Assembly (NCBI GenBank): GCA_000750105.3
Contig: JPHH03000081.1
Span: 1-64,000 of the forward strand
DNA: 64,000 nt
Direction: 5' to 3'
DNA from: Tolypocladium sp. Sup5 PDA-1
Taxonomy: Eukaryota; Ascomycota; Sordariomycetes; Hypocreales; Ophiocordycipitaceae
A model generated the notes under the pieces. The model did no database searches. It was not told the origin of the DNA and saw nothing but the letters and a program-made list of their open reading frames with translations. Numbering within the stretch: position 1 is the first letter of the stretch; each line of letters begins with the position of its first letter. The translations under genes and the position numbers were made by a program. Below are positions 34,424 to 45,086 of this stretch, piece by piece.

Positions 34424-37327
34424 ATGCCTCAAGAGCGCTCCTCGAGATCGTGGACTGCGACGCCGTCCTCGTCTGCCTACTTTCAGAGCAGCTCCCAATT
34501 GCACACGTCCAGCAGCTCCACGTCCAGCAGCTCTCCATCCACCGTCAGGCTTGAGCAACAGGCTCTGGAGAACCACCATGGCCGACCGCCTCAGTACACA
34601 CCCTCAGTGACCAGTACGAGGCCAAGCACTTCCCATACGTCCATCTCACGGACCACCACCAGGCCCAGCACAGCCCCGGGGCGCAAGTCACGCACAGCGA
34701 CAACTTCTTCCATAGTCGGACTCAGTGACCAACAGAACATCATCTGCGCTCTCGCCGAAGCACGTGGTGTGACCCCATCGGTCGGTGTCGCTTTTGTCAA
34801 CGTGTCGCTCGGTGAAGTCATTCTCAGCCAGATATGTGATAACCAATCCTATGTCAAGACCATCCACAAGATCCAGATGGCGTCTCCGTCCCGAATAGTC
34901 TTCATGTCGACTGCGTGTCCGCCCGTCAAACCAAGCACATTGTACTCACTTTTCCAGGAGCTGGTACCAGAAGCTCATTGCGATGCCTTTGATCGATCTG
35001 CGTGGTCAGAGACTGCGGGCCTCGACTAAATACAAACACTGGCATTCCCAAGCGACGTCGAACCAGTCAAGGTCGCCATACATGGCAAATACTATGCGGT
35101 TTCTTCGTTTGCAGCAGTCAGTACTCGCCCTTGTCTCCTATACTGTGCCGCGTAGCTGACTTGCGCTCCAGGTGATGAAATACATCGAGCACCAATTGGC
35201 AATCAGCTTCGCCCCTCACTCTCTTCGCATCCGGTATCAGCCGTCCGAAGACACCATGATGATTGACATCTCGGCAATCCAGTCGCTCGAGATCATGCAG
35301 AACCTTCGCAACTCCAAATCCAAGGCGTGCCTGTATGGGTTGCTCAACCACACGTCCACTCCGATGGGGTCTCGGATGCTGCGGAGCAACATCCTCCAGC
35401 CGCCTACCCGGCAAGACTCTTTCATCGCCCCCCGCTATGATGCCCTGGAAGAGTTGACGACCAAGGAGGAGATGTTTCGTGAGATTCGCAAAGGTACATC
35501 GCGTTCTTCGCAGGGGAGCTCTGTTTATTCTGACCAGATCCCAGCTCTGAAGCTCTTCCATGATGTTGAAAGACTACTGACAAAGGTTCTCCCAATTCCA
35601 CCATATCTTGCGTAGCATGGCTGATAGTTGCAGCTGATAATTGTTCCTTCGGACCGGAACATGCCCCAGATGGAGGAGCAGATTGGCCAGATACTCATGC
35701 TCAAGAGCTTCCTCGAGGCAGTCCCCGAACTCCACAAGGCCCTGACCACGGTGCAGAGTCCATTGCTGACCAAAATTCGCGACCTTTGCCGTCCTGATGT
35801 GACTGGGCCGATTCTTGCTCAGATTCGCAAGATAATTGAGGCCGATGTGACCTATATGAAGTCGCCCTTGGATCTCCGCAACCAGCGAACCTTTGCCGTC
35901 AAGGCGGGCATCAGCGGCATGCTTGACGTTGCTCGTCAGACGTACAAGGAGCTTACAGAGGAGGTCCACCAGCATGTGGATGAGATTAACGGTTTGTCTG
36001 AATGACTGATGAGCATGTCAACTGCGACCCGCTGACTTCCCAAAGAGCAGTACCAGATCAATGCCACCCTCAAATTCGACAACGGTCGAAAGTATTGGCT
36101 CCGCGTCAAGGCCGGCGAATTCGACAGTGCAACGCCTCCTTCAGTCTTCATCAACCTGGTCCGCAAAAAGGACAACCTCGAATGCCAAACGCTGAACCTC
36201 GTCAAGCTGAATGTTCGGCTTTCCGACACGTCAAATGAAGTCGTCATCAGAAGTGATGCAGTCATTCGGGGCCTGATGAGGGATCTCAGACAAGCATCCC
36301 CGCAACTCTTTAGAGTCTGTGAATCCGTGGCCCTCGTCGACATGATATCGTCGTTTGCACAGCTAGCAACTATGCGAGACTACGTTCGGCCAGAAGTTAC
36401 CCAGACTCTGGCACTAAAGTCTGCGCGGCACCCAATCCTGGACACAGTGGGTCGTCAGTCCTCTGGATGAGGTGAAGTCGAAGGCTGACGAAGTAATAGA
36501 CCCTCTGTGGAAGATTTGTACCGAATGACTACTACGCAACCGAGCAGTACTGCTTCCACGTCGTAACAGGATGCAACATGAGCGGCAAAAGTACGTACAT
36601 ACGGGCCGTGGCGCTGCTCCAGATCATGGCTCAGATTGGCTGTTTCGTGCCAGCCGAGTACGCTGCCTTTCCCATCATCAACAACATCTTTGCACGAGTC
36701 TCGATGGAGGACAGCATTGAAGCAAGCTTGTCGACATTCTCAGTTGAGATGCGCGAGATGGCTTTCATCCTTCGGAACGTGGACGACAAGAGCCTCGTCA
36801 TCATCGACGAATTGGGCCGTGGAACAAGCACCAGAGATGGATTGGCCATTGCAATTGCCATTTCGGAGGCATTGATCCAAACCAAGGCATCGGCGTGGTT
36901 TGCAACTCATTTTGCCGAACTCGCCCGCGTGCTCGGTGACCGTCCTGGAGTCCTCAATCTTCACCTGGCTGCCAAAACCTCGGAGACGAGTGACGGATTG
37001 CCTCACTTGAAGATGTTGTACAAGGCGACCGCGGGCACTGTGGATGACCAGGAACACTACGGCATACATCTTGCTCGCGCCATTGGCCTGCCACCGAGTT
37101 TTACCGAGAAGGCTGAAGAGGTCGCAGATGATTTGAGACTGAAACGGGAAGCCAATCGGCAGAGCTCCGAGTCCCGCAAGCTGGTGGCGCGGCGCAAGCT
37201 CCTGTTGAATTTGCACGAAGCTCTTCAGCAAGCCCGGGATTCTGGGAGCGAGGAAGCACTGCCGGGTTATCTGCAACGGCTTCAAGTAGAGTTCATCATT
37301 CGCATGGAGGAACTTGACAACATGTAA
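34424..37327 (+). CDS. MSH4: MSH4 meiotic MutS homologue, interrupted by one in-frame TAA (possible pseudogene)
   Basis: Six exons (34424-35116, 35172-35493, 35545-35585, 35634-35991, 36046-36446, 36500-37327) with 48-55 nt introns would encode 880 codons. A Ser-rich N-terminus is typical of MSH4. The core and clamp helices (YGLLNHTSTPMGSRMLRSN), Walker A GCNMSGKST (from 36569), the VSMEDSIEASLSTFSVEM stretch, Walker B VIIDELGRGTSTRDG and a C-terminal dimerisation helix are all intact. MSH4 pairs with MSH5 to stabilise meiotic crossover intermediates. In exon 1, codon 202 (35027-35029) is TAA, within ETAGLD-stop-IQTLAFPSDVEPVKVAIHGKYY, where the family carries an aromatic residue. All phases join correctly and no other lesion is seen. 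The start is the first ATG of the frame. Confidence 0.88.
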
Positions 37328-37454
37328 CAATTGGAAGTAACAAAGGGGAGTATTTGCTGTATGTGGGGATTCGAGTCTACTGGAGGTAAAGACTGCTTCA
37401 CCGTCAATCTCAGTGTATGGATTGCAATGTTGCTATATATCTTGCTTGGGCCCT

Positions 37455-38747
37455 TCACGCGGCTGGTCGATGGTAATCCAAGCTTTGAACTTTTGTCCAA
37501 ACCTGCCTCACTACGCGGTGCTGCGCCTGCAACCCCGTTTCTTTATCAGATGGGCCAGCAGGGCTGCATGAAGTTAGCACTCAGTGGCCAAGCGGAATCA
37601 TGGATGTAGTGGACGAACCGAATGGCGAGGTATAACCTCCCTCCTAGATTGGCCTTGGGGATCTCATCGCTGCTTGGATCAGCTGGGGGGTTCGCAGTTG
37701 TGACGAGGCCTCCGGCTTCTTCCAGTATGGCTATGCCAGCTGCGACATCCCTGAGTTCGTTCATCAGTATGAGGGCCCTGGATATCATGCTGAGCTTGGC
37801 TCTTGATGAAACTCACCACTCCCAGCATCCGCCTTCCCACCATATGTCGAATGCACCCATGGCCGTGTACGCGAGATCCAACGTCGCGCTGCGTGGGATG
37901 AGATGAGCTTGGGGACCTAAATGACACCGGACTGGAGAGCGTATACCTTCCCAGGCTGCGCATACCATGGACCATACCACCGCGCCCACCGCGCGCCTGT
38001 CGTTCCGCCGCCATGGTGACAAAGGAGTCTACCTTGAGCATCAAGTTCCCCTCCGCGCCATCTCTCCTGTCCTTGCCCCATTCACACGAAAAGACACACC
38101 CGCTCGGCGCGTTTTCCGGCAGCGGCGGGATCGGGTTCCGCACCAAGGGGAGGCGACGTGTTTCGTTGAACCAGGCGCCGCGGCCGCGGCAAGAGGAGAA
38201 GAATTGGTTGAGGAAGGGGGCGTTGATGACGCCGATCAGGGGCTCGCCGTTGAGGGTGAAGGCGATGGAGACGCAGAACATGGGGAAGAGGTGGGTGAAG
38301 TTGACGGTGCCGTCGAGAGGGTCGACGATCCAGGTTGGTGAGGCGTCGACGAGGTACTTTCTTGACGGTTCGGCCGAGTATGTCTCCTCGCCAATGAACC
38401 TGTGAGGAGTCAGTTGTTGGCAAACATTGGCATGTGGGCGTGAGACGGACTTGTGACTGGGGAATTTGCTGGCGATGGAATCGCGAATAAAGGCCTCGAC
38501 GGCTGATGGCCATTTCCATCAGCATTCTTCCGTCACCCTTTGGGTCTGCAATCAAAAGGTACACACCGTGATCGGTTTTAGTAACTATGTCTACCGAGCT
38601 GTCCTTCTCGACAAAGTCTCCATGAGATGAGGCACCGCTCGGGTCGCCATCCATCCTTTCCCAAGCGGCCTCCATGAGCATATCGCCGGCATCTTTGCCC
38701 AGCTGCACCGCAAAGGCGTAGATGTCGGTGAGTCCTTGGTCGTCCAT
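37455..38747 (-). CDS. qutG: QutG/QA-X, inositol monophosphatase-like protein of the quinate cluster
   Basis: Six exons (38747-38567, 38502-38451, 38399-37947, 37888-37817, 37750-37619, 37563-37455) give 332 aa. Every junction restores conserved text: TDHAVEAFI, SHKFIGEETYS, RSLGSATLDLA, WEWDVAAGIA and LAIRPAGPSD. Metal-binding motifs of the IMPase family are present: GEE, WIVDPLDGTVNF and the late WEWD. QutG is co-regulated with quinate catabolism, but its exact role in the pathway is unsettled. The gene ends 128 bp from the MSH4 stop, tail-to-tail, and shares a 369-bp divergent promoter with qutE. An upstream in-frame ATG at 38864 would add 39 residues of low conservation. Confidence 0.92.
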
Positions 38748-39116
38748 TGTCGACAGCGCTGGTGATGGTGGCTTGAGGCTTGAGTCTGGGTGACCGATTG
38801 CGGTTGTTGTTTTGGGCACAAAACCGGCATCGGACGTCCAGCCGGGCTCGGGGACAAACGACATAAACTGCCAGTATTAGCCGGCCGAGAAAGCGTCATT
38901 AGGCATGAGGAGAACATGGGGGCGCGTTCTCACGGCGGAAATCTGCGTGGATGAAGCTTTACCCCGAGATGTGGTTCCCCTCCAAAGGTGTGGGGTTGTG
39001 CGTGTAAGTCGTGACTCCAATGCCGTCAGAGCATACATAGATTCGCGATACAGCTCAAAGTCTGATGGCTTCTATCTGTGACTACAGTATCATTGCAAAA
39101 CTGCCGGCAGATCATC
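38748..39116. promoter_or_regulatory. Divergent qutG-qutE promoter
   Basis: 369 bp between the two start codons. It holds one palindromic candidate QutA site (38949-38964) roughly midway, which could serve both genes. Confidence 0.65.
38949..38964. promoter_or_regulatory. Candidate QutA binding site
   Basis: GGATGAAGCTTTACCC has two inverted half-sites (GGATGA and TTACCC) with a 4-bp spacer. It matches the 16-bp qa activator consensus GGRTAARYRYTTATCC at about 12-13 positions. Confidence 0.5.
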
Positions 39117-39578
39117 ATGGCACGACGCATTCTCCTCATCAACGGCCCCAACCTTAACCTCCTGGGAACCAGGGAGCCGCACATCTACGGCTCAACAACC
39201 CTCAACGACGTCCTCGAGCAAGCCCAAAAGCAAGCGCAACAGTTATCCGTGGAGATTGAAGCCTTCCAGTCCAACCACGAAGGCGCCATCGTGGACCGCA
39301 TCCATTCCGCGCGCGGACACGTAGACGCCGTCGTCATCAACCCGGGCGCCTACACGCACACGAGCGTCGCCATCCGGGATGCGCTCCTCGGCGTGGACGT
39401 GCCGTTTGTCGAGGTGCACCTTACGAATGTGCATGCGCGCGAGGAGTGGAGGAAGCACAGCTATTTGAGCGACAAGGCGCAGGCGGTGGTGTGCGGGCTG
39501 GGCGTGTTTGGGTACACGGTTGGGATTGAGTTTGCGGCCAAGCACATGAAGTTGAAGACGGGGGCATCAAGACTGTAA
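39117..39578 (+). CDS. qutE: Catabolic 3-dehydroquinase, type II (QutE/QA-2)
   Basis: Single exon, 153 aa, the usual size of type II dehydroquinases. It dehydrates 3-dehydroquinate to 3-dehydroshikimate in quinate breakdown. Catalytic features are present: NGPNLNLLGTREPHIYG with the active-site Arg and Tyr, SNHEG, INPGAYTHTSVAIRDAL, and EVHLTNVHAREEWRKHS with the general-acid His. The ATG at 39117 directly precedes the conserved ARRILLINGPN; the frame upstream lacks another ATG. It is divergent from qutG. Confidence 0.96.
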   Translation: MARRILLINGPNLNLLGTREPHIYGSTTLNDVLEQAQKQAQQLSVEIEAFQSNHEGAIVDRIHSARGHVDAVVINPGAYTHTSVAIRDALLGVDVPFVEVHLTNVHAREEWRKHSYLSDKAQAVVCGLGVFGYTVGIEFAAKHMKLKTGASRL

Positions 39579-39634
39579 TGCAAGATCGTCGATTATCAGA
39601 ATTATTACTTCCGCTAGCTCATTACTATATTGAA

Positions 39635-40690
39635 TTACAGCATAGCCTGCGTCCTCTCGAAAGAGACCTGATCTGTCCGCAAAACCAAATCGCTCGCCAT
39701 CCTCCTCCACGATTGCGCAGCGCGTCTTGCCATTGTCTCCGGTACGCTGCCGTTAGTATCTGCCAGCGCCCTGTTGAACACTTCGAAACTCAGCCAGCCC
39801 GTGTACCCCAGTCCGTGAACGATGGCGTTGAGGATCGGCTTGACGGGGAGGTACCCCCCGTGGCTCGACTCTCCGTAGAACAGCCTTGCGTTCCGGGACC
39901 AGCTCATGCGCCGCGGCTGCTCTGGGTTATAGAATGCGTGGGTGCTGTTGAGGGGCTGTGCCAGTCTCTCCGCGTCGGCGACTTGCAGGAGGAAGACCTT
40001 TCTCGGGTCGACTGACGAGACGAGATTGCTCAGGGACTTGGCGACTGCTTCGTCGCCGTCCGGAGCTCGTCCATAGGGTGCCGCGGGATCGGCATATACG
40101 CGACCCGCGATGTTGAATGTATCGAGGCAGATGCCAAAGTTTGGGCGGTTGACGCGCCGCACCACGTCCCAGCTTGCCTCCCACGTGTCCACCCTCGTGC
40201 CCCAGCAAAGAGCCTCATAGGCGAACCGAATGACAGGCGTCGCGGCGAGTCCAATGTCAGCTATTTCAGCCATGTCGTTCACGATGGTGTCCGTGTTGTC
40301 TGTTATCTGTGCAGGAGGGAGGTTGCTACTGGGAAGCAGGATCAGGTCGATCCCCAACGCATGGGCGAGTCGTACCCAAAGCTGCATATCCTCCAGCCGT
40401 TGGTTGTGTACTTTTCGGTCGACCAAGCCTTCGTAGTGCATGAATGGCTGTAGACAAATGATGGTGAGTCCGCGATCTTCGCAGAGTTGGCGGATGGTGG
40501 CGGCGGCGGCGAGTTGGTTGCCCGGGGTGTCGCCTCCAGGCATCGCCGTGGTGAGCTCGACAAGCTCTTCATAGAATAGCTCGATGCCTTGGAAGCCGTA
40601 TTTCCTGGCCATGTCCAGCTTGTGCTCAAGGGAATGGCCTGCGAAGCAACGGCCGAGTGACATGGTGCAGATGCTTGGTTTGTGCGCCAT
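39635..40690 (-). CDS. qutC: 3-dehydroshikimate dehydratase (QutC/QA-4)
   Basis: Single exon, 351 aa, a monofunctional TIM-barrel enzyme of the sugar isomerase/AP endonuclease 2 type. It converts 3-dehydroshikimate to protocatechuate, the last step of the cluster. The family start is clear (MAHKPSICTMSLGRCFAGHSLEHKL), then GFQGIELFYEEL, CLQPFMHYEG, CLDTFNIAGRVYADP with metal ligands, VFLLQVADAERL, and YTGWLSFEVFNR near the end. It converges on qutE (57 bp between stops) and is divergent from qutB. Confidence 0.95.
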   Translation of the reverse strand: MAHKPSICTMSLGRCFAGHSLEHKLDMARKYGFQGIELFYEELVELTTAMPGGDTPGNQLAAAATIRQLCEDRGLTIICLQPFMHYEGLVDRKVHNQRLEDMQLWVRLAHALGIDLILLPSSNLPPAQITDNTDTIVNDMAEIADIGLAATPVIRFAYEALCWGTRVDTWEASWDVVRRVNRPNFGICLDTFNIAGRVYADPAAPYGRAPDGDEAVAKSLSNLVSSVDPRKVFLLQVADAERLAQPLNSTHAFYNPEQPRRMSWSRNARLFYGESSHGGYLPVKPILNAIVHGLGYTGWLSFEVFNRALADTNGSVPETMARRAAQSWRRMASDLVLRTDQVSFERTQAML

Positions 40691-41518
40691 CTTGACGCAG
40701 TCGATTAGGGTGGCCGAACAATACCAAACTACAATATTCGAGTAAAGTGTGGATGGAAATTAGGGGCAAGAGTTGGATTATTGAAGAATAAGGCGTTGCT
40801 GTTGCTCTATATTGAGTATCTCATCGGTAGTAACTCAACGGTGGTTCTTGTCTGTAATTGAACTATGGCAGTATGTGAAGAGGGACATGTCAGGTATGGC
40901 CACGAAGGGCTATGGAGCATTCCCATCACTGCAGAAAGTAGGCCTGAATATCTGCAGCGGGTAAATAAAGAGCATTCGATTAGATCCCCCCCGGTGGGAA
41001 CGTGATGTTGCCACACCTGGATGTAGCACAGGGTAGCCTTTCGTACGCGGGTATTCACGGCTCCGAACTCTTACCCTCGCTGAAGCCGAACCCCGAAAAC
41101 GTAAAAGGACTTCCACCGAGAGCGAGACAATATACTGCAGTCCACAAGCATCTTCCCTGTCGGCCACCATGTCTGGAGTCGATGTTGGTCGAATTACCGA
41201 AGTGGGAAGGATGCCCGGGGTAAAGCTTTAGCCGGCGGCGGGGCTCCCGGGGGGGGCCGGTCTCCACCCGGAGATGGAGCGGGGACCATGCCGATCCTTG
41301 GCTCCTCGTGGTTGCGACGGCGGATATTCGTTGTTGCACCCACGGGATACTCGTGCGGAAACATACGTATTGGGGTCTCATGCATGCAGTCGCCATTGCC
41401 GAGCAATGAGGCTCAGCAATGCCCTCTCGGAGAAGTAGCTTCATATTAGCCCTTGGCTATCTCTCGGACGACACCCTGATGTTCAGCAACAACGGCGGTT
41501 CTTGACGGCACTCTCACA
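40691..41518. promoter_or_regulatory. Divergent qutC-qutB promoter region
   Basis: 828 bp between the start codons of qutC and qutB. It holds a palindromic candidate QutA site at 41218-41233, nearer to qutB. No gene is seen here. Confidence 0.55.
41218..41233. promoter_or_regulatory. Candidate QutA binding site upstream of qutB
   Basis: GGGTAAAGCTTTAGCC carries GGGTAA and an imperfect inverted TTAGCC half-site with a 4-bp AGCT spacer. It lies 285 bp before the qutB start and matches 13 of 16 positions of the qa activator consensus. Confidence 0.5.
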
Positions 41519-42548
41519 ATGGCTGTTCAACACCGCTCAAACCACACCGCGGCTGGTGACATGCAAGCCGAAACAGCTTCACTCGACCGCCATGGCTATC
41601 TCTTCGGCCAGAAGATCACGCACTCTCTGTCTCCCTTCCTCCACCAAGTCATCTACGACCATCTCGGCCTGCGATGGGGCCAAGTACGGCTCGACTCATC
41701 GGACATGCGTCACTTCCTCGGCCTTGTCCAGCATCCCTCCTTTTACGGTACGCATCACCACCTCTTACATGCAAACTCTTGGCCTTCAGTCTGACCCAGA
41801 AACTTCAGGCGCCTCCGTCACCATGCCCAACAAGGTCGCCATCCTCCCGCACCTCGACGAGATGACCGACGAGTGCCGTGACGTCGGCGCCTGCAACACG
41901 CTATTCCTCAAGCACCGCGGCGGCCGGCGCCTGCTCTGCGGCGCCAACACGGACGTCATCGGCATCCGCGACTCGTTCCGCCACAACGTCGCCGACCCGG
42001 CCTCCGCGTACCACCGCCGGCCGGGCCTTGTCATGGGCGGCGGCGGCGCGGCCCGGAGCGCCATATACGCGCTGCGCAAGTGGATGCAGGTCGCGGAGAT
42101 ATACCTCGTCAACCGCGACGCCGCAGAGGTAGAGGCCATGATCCGCGACTGCACCGCCCGCGGCTACGGCCAGGGCCTCATCCACGTCGCCACCGAGGAG
42201 CAGGCACAAGCCCTCCCGGGCCCCGGCGCCATCGTCGCCTGCGTGCCGGACTTTGCGCCGCGGACGGACGAGGAGAAGCTCGCGCGGCGCGTGACGGAGG
42301 CGCTGCTGAGCAAGGAGCACAAGGGCGCGATGCTGGAGATGTGCTACAACCCCACGCCGTTCACCGCGCTCGGCGCCGTGGCGGAGAAGAAGGGGTGGCA
42401 GGTCATCCTGGGCACCGAGGCGCTGATATGGCAGGGCCTCGAGCAGGACAAGTACTGGACGGGGAGGCCGGTGGGGGAGCTGCCCGTGGAAAAGGTCAAG
42501 GCCGCGATCGCGGCCACTGTTGCGCAGCGATCACAGGCGAGGTTGTAG
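41519..42548 (+). CDS. qutB: Quinate/shikimate 5-dehydrogenase (QutB/QA-3)
   Basis: Two exons (41519-41747 and 41809-42548; 61-nt intron GTACGC..TTCAG, branch TCTGAC) give 322 aa. It oxidises quinate to 3-dehydroquinate with NAD. The substrate domain starts with HGYLFGQKITHSLSPFLHQVIYDHLGLRW. The splice gives FYGASVTMPNKVA with the catalytic Lys. CNTLF and GANTDVIGI with the catalytic Asp follow. The Rossmann motif is GGGGAARSAIYAL. C-terminal MCYNPTPFT and GTEALIWQGLEQ are typical of QutB proteins. The C-terminal half is very GC-rich at third positions. Confidence 0.95.
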
Positions 42549-42864
42549 ATGTACGAATTAGCGACATAATTATTGGCTCAGAAGAACAGAGCGTTGACTG
42601 GCAAGAAAGTTGAACCCTTGAGTGCGTTTGTGTAAGTCTGGCATCATATACGGCCAAACTCAGCCCTGAGCCAAGAGAAATCACCGCTCCGGGAGTTTAA
42701 AGTACCGATTCAAGGCAAATTCTTTAATAGTAGAATGCTCAGGTAGTGCATAGTCAACATTGTTCAGGCTCAAGCTCGCTTCCAAGTACGTACACACTAC
42801 AGACAGAATAAACACAACTGTTACCCTCTCGACACGAGCCCGGCGGTTGGCCTGCGCCGCGTCC
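42549..42864. other. Short intergenic region between convergent qutB and qutD
   Basis: 316 bp holding the two 3' flanks. No other feature recognised. Confidence 0.5.
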
Positions 42865-44555
42865 TTAAGCAGATTGCACCTTGTCCCGCGATTCCACCTG
42901 CTCAGCCCCCGCCTCCTTCTCATTATCCCATCCTACCCCCTGGGCATTCTCACGAAAGTCCGCGTCCTCGGCCGCCAGCTCATCCATGAGAATCTTGTTT
43001 GCCCGCCGCGCCGGCTTCAGCTTGAACAGCCGGTCCATGGCCTCGAGCGGCAGCGACTTGGTCTCGGGGACGCAGAAGAAGACGAACACGACGGAGAGGA
43101 TCATGAGCGACGCGAAGAAGAAGTACACGCCGTACCCCCACGCGTCGAACATTTGCTCCGTGAAGCGCGCGATGATGAAGTTCCAGAACCAGTTGTTGGC
43201 CGCGGCGTTGGCCTGGCCGAGCGAACGCGTGTTCTGGTCAAACATTTCCGAGTTGATGACCCAGGGGGTGCCGTTCCACGAGGGCGTGTAGAATGCCGTC
43301 CACAGGTAGAAGAAGAAGATGGCCGCGATGCCGCCAGAGGACAGCGAGCTGCTGGTTCGAGTAGTATCAGCGCCGGCGATCTTGATGTATGCTCCGATGA
43401 ACCACATGCAGAGGGACCCGCCAATGGCACCAATCATCAACAGCTTGCGCCGACCCATGTGGTCAATCAGGACGAGAAGCCAGACAATGGTTAGGACAGT
43501 CTTGACGACTCCAAAGATGCCCGTCGTCAGGAAGCTGGTGTTGGTGCCCTGGATTCCGATGCTCTTGAACACGGTGGGACTGTAGTAGTTGATGGCGTTG
43601 ATGCCAGAGCCTGTAAAGACAGTCAGGACCGAGATATTCATGGCCATGCGGTAGGGTCAATCTCACCATTTTGGAAGACAAAGAGAAGTGCGCCCAGCAG
43701 GAACCTCCACTGTACCCTGCGCTCCTTGAGGGACAGAAACGGCTTCCAGAAACCAGCACCAACCTCCCGCCGGAAGCGCTCTAGATCTTCGTCGATGTAG
43801 CTGACCTCTTCGACAATGTAAATGTCACTTCGGTCGAGGTTCCTCATCCAGCACAGGACCTCCATGCCCTTTTCGCGCTTGCCCTTGGAGAACAGCCATC
43901 GCGGAGACTCTGGGATGAAAAAGGCACCGACCAGGAGCAACCCTCCGGGTATTAACTGGACCGCGAAGGGAATGAGCCACTGCGACCTGCTCGGCGCCAT
44001 GGTCGTGTTGACGCCGTAGTTGATCCAGAAACCGACCAGGCCGCCGATCTGCCACCCCAGCTCATAGAGACCGACGAGGCGGCCACGGACGGCGGGCGGC
44101 GACAGTTCCGAGATGTAGATTGGCGTCATGTTGGAGCATCCGCCGACGCCGAAGCCTGCGAGGACGCGTCCGCCGATGATCAGACCGGTGCCGCGGTCGC
44201 CGTTTGCGCCGAGCATCATGCCGGCTCCGACCATGAAGATGAGGGCAAACATGATGAGCGACTTGCGCCGCCCGAGGAAGTAGCTGGAGACATAGGCGGC
44301 CAAGCTGCCGAAGAAGGCGCCGGCCTGGTAGACGGAGACGATGTTCTGCTTCAAGAGGGCAAGGCTCGATTTAGAGTAGTCGGCGAAATGGAACTCCTCG
44401 GTAAAGGAAGGCAGGGCAAGGGTCGTGCCGATAAAGGCAGAGTCGTATCCGATCACGCATGATGCAAAGGACGCCGTGGCAGCGCAGACGTAGACTCGCC
44501 AGTTGTAGACGGCCTTTGGCGTCGGCCGATCCTCCTTCAAGGCAAGAAGAGTCAT
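42865..44555 (-). CDS. qutD: Quinate permease (QutD/QA-Y), MFS sugar-porter family
   Basis: Two exons (44555-43667 and 43610-42865; 56-nt intron GTGAGA..TTACAG) give 544 aa. The splice yields QNGSGINAINYYSPTVFKSIG, a hallmark of sugar-porter transporters. The start MTLLALKEDRPTPKAVYNWRVY is characteristic of QutD. About 12 membrane segments are expected, with the loop motif GRRKS after TM2, PESPRWL before the central loop, GRRKL after TM8 and PETKSLPLEAMDRLF at the end of TM12. A long acidic cytosolic tail (ENAQGVGWDNEKEAGAEQVE) could be a turnover signal. It imports quinate across the plasma membrane. A palindromic QutA-like site lies 313 bp upstream. Confidence 0.95.
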
Positions 44556-45086
44556 GGTGACGAAAGTCGTGGTTGTGAGCGAGGCAAAGTCGACAGCGAG
44601 ACCCACGGATTGTGCGACATGAAGTCTTGAACGTCCATCGGGGCAACTTATATGGGACAAGGTACGAAATGTCGTGTCTGTGGTTGGTTCAGCAACCCCA
44701 TGGGGCCAACGTGGTTGAGAGCATTGCCGATGGTACTAAGTTTTGCTCCACGCCCCAGCCAGCCGCAGTTCGAATCCGGGGTGTGTGGGGGTTCCGTGGA
44801 GTTGGCGTATTGCAGACGCTCTGTCTGGCCCAACTCTCGAGGGTGAGTGGAGATGTTAATAGCGCGGGGATAAACGAATATCCTCAAACTGAATTCCATT
44901 CCGCCATCACCTTGGCTGGCATAAAAAATGCTAAACGTTCATGTTGAGACGGATCATGCATTCATGTGGTCGGTATCCAAAACGCAGGGTGCGTAGCATT
45001 ACCGAAGCTTCTGTCACTGGTTTCCATCTCGTGGGGTTGACCCCGAGGTTGACATGGTGTAAACATTCCTTTTGATATTTTATCAA
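44556..45086. other. Intergenic region: qutD promoter and qutA 3' flank
   Basis: 531 bp containing a candidate QutA site at 44868-44883 and a degenerate tRNA-like B-box (agttcgaatcc, 44767-44777). Confidence 0.5.
44868..44883. promoter_or_regulatory. Candidate QutA binding site upstream of qutD
   Basis: GGATAAACGAATATCC has a perfect left half-site (GGATAA) and a near-perfect inverted right half (ATATCC) with 4-bp spacing. It matches 14 of 16 positions of the qa activator consensus. Confidence 0.6.

Noticed and set aside
44700..44790. tRNA-like sequence with AGTTCGAATCC upstream of qutD
   Set aside because: The T-stem does not pair and the acceptor ends do not match. Not a functional tRNA.
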